Source: Chloromonas sp. AAM2 (Eukaryota > Chlorophyta > Chlorophyceae > Chlamydomonadales > Chlamydomonadaceae). Taken from it: DNA of 37,829 nucleotides. Location of the stretch: assembly GCA_004335635.1 (NCBI GenBank), contig QAXH01001719.1:1-37829 (forward strand), in the 5' to 3' direction. Positions 34,501 to 37,829 of this stretch are shown one piece after another; positions within the stretch are counted from its first letter, which is position 1, and every line of letters begins with the position of its first letter. Position numbers and translations under genes: made by a program. The notes beneath the pieces are model-generated. The model was not told the origin of the DNA, made no database searches, and saw only the letters and a program-made list of their open reading frames with translations.

Positions 34501-36088
34501 TCCTGGTAGTGCAGGTACACGAGGGCCCACGCCAGGTTGGACACGTTCTGCGCCGCGAACTGGTCGATGCGCGCCACGGAGGCGCGGCACAGCGCCGCAG
34601 GAAGGGCCGGGTCAGGCACGTACCTGCATGGCAATGGGTGGCATCGTAGCATGCATGGCAAAGGGAAGTATGCATGACAGCGGCAAGCAAGCGAGGCAAC
34701 CCATCATGGACAAAAGTACAAGCCACACACACTCATGGCGTCATGACTGAGAAAGCCTGTGCACACCATGCAGGCAAAAGTTGGGTGTCTACTGTAGTAT
34801 CTCAGACATGTGAATGTGATACTGCCACAAGGCAGTGGCCTAGCAAGCAAGCAAAAGGAAGTGTGCATTTCGTTATTCAGAACAGCACAGGCTATGGCTG
34901 AGCAAAAGGGCTGTAGCCAGGGCTGATGGGATGCTGTACCCACCGCAGCTTGGCGAAAGCCCAGGCCGTGTTGGCCAGTCCACGACCGTCAAACTCATGC
35001 ACATGGCGCAATGCCAGCACACACAGCCTGTCAGCCACCTCCTTCACAGCTGATGACAAGTGTGCTGCATTGGCGGATGCGTTGGCAACGCCTGCACCCC
35101 CATGCACGCCAGCAGTGGGTTTCATGTCATGCTCCGTGCGATGGCCTGAAGGCCCATGCTGACCCACGTGGCCATGCTGTGTGTGATCACCAACGAGCTT
35201 GGGCATGCGAGAAATAGCGGTGCTGATGTTGAAGAAGTCGAACTCGTGACCATGGGCGGTAACTAAGGATAGAAGCTGGTCGATTGTGGCTGTGGCTGTT
35301 ATGTCTTTGTTCAAGGCAATGGAACGTGCGTTGCCACGCGCACCAGGGTTGCGGGTGGGCACATGCAAGGATTGCTGATGCAAGGGACGTCTGCCCGCTG
35401 CATGGTGAGTGCCAAGCTGTGGGGGCTGCTTCTTAGCAGCTGCTTGTTCTAGAACGCGGGAGGCATCTGTGGGAGTTTTCCGTGAGAGTAGGCTTGCGAG
35501 GAGCGCCCTAGAAGGGGCTGCATCCTTGGTAGGCTTAAGCTGTCCTTGGGTGGGCGGCGGAACGGGCATGCATGGTCCGGCAGGTGGGACGAGATGGGGT
35601 GTATGGGATGGGGTGGGTAGGTCAAGGAGAGAGGAAGAAGACCAGCCTTGCTGCTGTGAAGCGCTATCATGTTGCATGGAAGGCCAGCCCTGCCTGGGTG
35701 ACCCGGAGCCATCTTGCTGCCGGCTGGAAAGGTTGGGTAGGGCTTGTGCACCCAGGAACAGCGGGCCTGCTAATCCGCCCTGGCCTTGCCAGCCTTGGAA
35801 GAACGAGTTTGGATCCCATCCGTACACGGGGGTGTCTGAGCTGCCCCATGTGTTGGATAGAGGTGCAGTGACAGAGGAGATGTCACCGCCTGCGCAGGTT
35901 AGTAGCACAGTCAGCAGGCCACTGTGTCTGTATCTGGGTCCGGGCAAGGCACGGTAGATAGCTCCATGTCGCAAGGCAAAGGAAGAGGTGTCATATGCTG
36001 TAGGTGAATGTTTGTGGTGCAGGGCGTATAGCTGGCCTAGACGGCACGGTGAGTGGTGACCGGCCAGGAAGGTGGCGACCAATCCCAT
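28518..36088 (-). CDS. OPR (octotricopeptide repeat) family protein, probable organellar RNA-binding factor
   Basis: Thirteen exons: 36088-34944, 34623-34470, 34264-34162, 33840-33686, 33124-33014, 32548-32382, 32056-31867, 31586-31464, 31106-31005, 30577-30432, 30191-30062, 29658-29461 and 29249-28518 (TGA). Their lengths sum to 3456 bases in one frame, giving 1151 residues. Exon 1 has a Met-led N-terminus rich in His, Arg, Ser and Ala that could be an organelle transit peptide, then a Pro/Gln/Ser-rich disordered region. From its end onward helical repeats appear: GLANTAWAFAKLRYVPDP, NVSNLAWALVYLHYQD, ELANMMWALASHEQLD, ELSNVVWALGRCGHTH, GVSNMVWALGQLGHHDPALL and ALSNLATGLSALGR. LANxxWALAxLGxxxP is the OPR signature, as in Chlamydomonas Tbc2, which acts on specific chloroplast transcripts. 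The later repeats are degenerate, the C-terminal 243 residues are disordered, and I see no RAP domain. Target RNA and chloroplast versus mitochondrion are unknown. An alternative end would read exon 12 through to TAG at 29410. Confidence 0.85.
31710..31743. repeat. (TTTG)n microsatellite, OPR intron
   Basis: Eight near-perfect TTTG units lie in the intron between the OPR exons 32056-31867 and 31586-31464. It is immediately followed by an unrelated CA tract. Confidence 0.9.
31776..31823. repeat. (CA)n microsatellite with CG interruptions, OPR intron
   Basis: An ACACACGC-type run of about 48 bases ends some 45 bases from the donor side of the OPR exon 32056-31867. Intronic. Confidence 0.9.
32157..32177 (-). 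repeat. Copy of a dispersed 21-base repeat, OPR intron
   Basis: Read on the minus strand this is TTTGCCAGTTCTGGGACAGT preceded by G. It differs at one position from the plus-strand copy at 37370-37390 and at about three from the minus-strand copy at 5656-5676. A T-rich stretch adjoins the same side of the first and third copies. Confidence 0.6.
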
Positions 36089-37457
36089 GCCCTCCTGTGT
36101 TGCTATGGATGATACTCAGGCTAGGCCGCTTGAGTCTTCAACTGGTCGCCTGCAACGCGGCACCCCGAGACCGTGTCGGAACCTGCTCACCTCGCAAAGA
36201 GGCTGCTGCTTGCAGCGTTTTCCGAAGGAGGTTGACTTTGGATTGAGACATCCTGGCGCGGCGACCGACACGGCTTACGTGAGCTGGCCTCAAACGTATG
36301 CTGGTTGTTTCCACGTAGCTTCTGGACGATGACTCCTTAAGCCAGCAACTTGCGCATGGTAGCCATGTTATTTAGGATTGCGAAAGATGCTGATGGCCCA
36401 TGCGCGTGTGTCGTTACGGGTCTGATGGTCTGGGTGCGGTAATGCAAAAGTGTGCGGCACTGTTATGGGCAGTTTAGGGCTAGATTATGTTTTGAGTGAA
36501 GGAATTATGCGCACATTTCCTGGGAAGCTGAGACAGCAAAAGAGCGGCAACGCTGCAAACCGCGCGGCTCACGTGCCGCACTTCATGGGTCTGATGTACT
36601 GTCGCCGGTCTGCCCTGCTGCATTCTGTTGTTTTCGCGTCAGGATTGCAAAGCGCATCAATGCCTCAGCTGTCAGGCGCGCATCCTTGGTCCGCCATTTC
36701 TATGGACCATGGATATATGTGGCTGCTGGAAAACTCTTTTGCTTAGGACGCTGTTGCAAGGTGTACAGCCACACATCAGCACTGCGCTGCCCCTGCCCCT
36801 GCCCCTGCAGTCAAGCGCCACCTTTTGATCTCCTGCAAGTTGTTGGGTGTTGGTGACCCCTACCAACTCCTTATGGAAGCTTCAGGGTGTACCATCCGGC
36901 AGCAGTGGCTTGTGCTGCCACCATTGCAGCCAAGTTCTTTTGCTGACCATTACCTACAGAGAGAGGAGATCATTCCGAATGTGCAACGTCAGGACCATGC
37001 GTTCCAACTGATGCGAAGGCATCACGTTCTCATCCACTGCTTGCCTGTGACCAAATGAATCGCTGGAACCGTGCATAGCGATGTTAAGTCTGTCAACTGC
37101 GCCAGAGTTGCCAGACACAAAATGCTGTGCATGGTGCTCTGCACACACTCTAAATGATGGCCTTTTGCCATGATATGTACAAAAGTCCGTGCACTTGCTT
37201 GCCAATCCGCTGTATGTCGTGCCGGCCTACGGCTTTGTATGCAAGAGTCCGTGCTGTCGCGCGTGGACTGACACGCTAGAGTTACATAGCACTCTAGACT
37301 TGCACAAACCACAAAGAAACAGCTCAATTTCAGCTCCAGCTCGAACTAGAACACAACAAAACAAAAGAAGTTTGCCAGTTCTGGGACAATTCTGGGACTC
37401 CCAGTTCTGGAGCAGTTGGTGTGCGACTCCTCGTGTGTTTTGCCACCGAGAAGTCGC
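36089..37457. other. Region upstream of the OPR gene
   Basis: About 1.4 kb with no gene that I can support. It should hold the OPR promoter and 5' UTR. Short plus-strand frames (36450-36746, 36825-37058 and 37189-37497) lack motifs, strong splice signals or a consistent chain. Confidence 0.45.
37370..37390 (+). repeat. Copy of a dispersed 21-base repeat, right flank
   Basis: TTTGCCAGTTCTGGGACAAT preceded by G, one mismatch from the OPR intron copy. A more diverged direct copy (GTTTGTCAGTTCTGAAACAA) follows at about 37609. The two flank the inverted repeat at 37458-37597, so they may be parts of one transposable element. Confidence 0.6.
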
Positions 37458-37597
37458 CGTTGTGTTGTTAAACGGGGTGTTGTTTACACAGCTGTGAATT
37501 TTATCGGGTCACCGGATTTAGAATACGTAAGAAATGGTTACAACTCACTTATGTGACAAAAATATCGATCCCAACACCCGTTCAACAACACAACACG
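37458..37597. repeat. MITE-like inverted repeat, about 25-bp arms
   Basis: The left arm TTGTGTTGTTAAACGGGGTG TTG is complementary to the right arm CAACACCCGTTCAACAACA CAACA with about two mismatches or gaps, separated by about 89 AT-richer bases. The resulting 140-base hairpin is typical of a small non-autonomous DNA transposon. No clear target-site duplication is visible. Confidence 0.55.
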
Positions 37598-37793
37598 AGG
37601 ACAAAAAGTTTGTCAGTTCTGAAACAACAGTTCTGCATCGTAAGACGAGCATGTAAGACAAGGCATTGCAAGCACTCACGAGCCTGGGTGACATCCTGGA
37701 GATTCAGCTTGACACGAGTAATGCGCGTGTGTGTGTGTGTGCAGCATTTGGACTGCCAACAACAAATGGTCTTGTCTGTGCAGGACAAACCGA

Positions 37794-37829
37794 TGCGTCC
37801 CCGGAAAAGAAGGCCAAGTGGGACAACCC
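37794..37829 (+). CDS. Possible first part of an exon of a plus-strand gene (partial, right edge)
   Basis: CTTGTCTGTGCAG at 37781-37793 is a good splice acceptor, and the following 36 bases are open to the edge. One frame reads QTDASPEKKAKWDN. It can be joined in phase to an upstream segment reading SLGDILEIQLDTSNA (ending about 37726) across a 67-base intron that starts with a GT repeat. A second frame (DKPMRPRKRRPSGTT) is also open, so product and frame are not settled. Confidence 0.25.

Overview
The window is nuclear DNA of a green alga, most likely a core chlorophyte. The signs are short exons with GT-AG introns of about 200-650 bases, exon-intron phases that chain cleanly, TGTAA polyadenylation signals (the usual chlorophyte signal), GC-rich Ala/Gln/Pro-rich coding sequence, an OPR-type organellar RNA-binding protein and a plant-lineage TIN1-like protein. 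There is no prokaryotic operon, phage or CRISPR locus. All gene models below were built by hand from splice sites and reading-frame continuity.

Layout from left to right. (1) 1-4334, minus strand: a long protein with a disordered N-terminus, a coiled-coil middle and about 46 tandem 13-residue repeats, running off the left edge. The true repeat frame has no stop codon and is easy to miss. (2) 6040-10239, minus strand: a nine-exon gene for a predicted secretory/ER protein that I assign to the plant TIN1 (tunicamycin-induced 1) family. (3) 10940-22845, plus strand: an eleven-exon gene for a very large (about 2734 aa) ATAD5/Elg1-type PCNA unloader, transcribed divergently from gene 2 across about 700 bases. 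(4) 24417-26141, plus strand: a three-exon gene whose 418-residue product carries six evenly spaced WVxF-acidic-type motifs (five with the Trp) and a duplicated coiled coil. The family is unrecognised, and it is possibly an endocytic or trafficking accessory protein. (5) 28518-36088, minus strand: a thirteen-exon gene for a 1151-residue OPR (octotricopeptide repeat) protein, probably an organellar RNA factor. (6) At the right edge there may be the start of another plus-strand coding exon.

Genes 4 and 5 converge, and their best TGTAA signals lie only about 150 bases apart. Non-coding parts hold microsatellites, intronic and UTR minisatellites, two MITE-like inverted repeats and a dispersed motif of about 21 bases found on both strands. 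The genes do not form a single pathway; they read as an ordinary nuclear neighbourhood covering DNA replication, the secretory pathway and organelle gene expression. The most novel items are the WVxF-array protein and the 13-residue-repeat coiled-coil protein.
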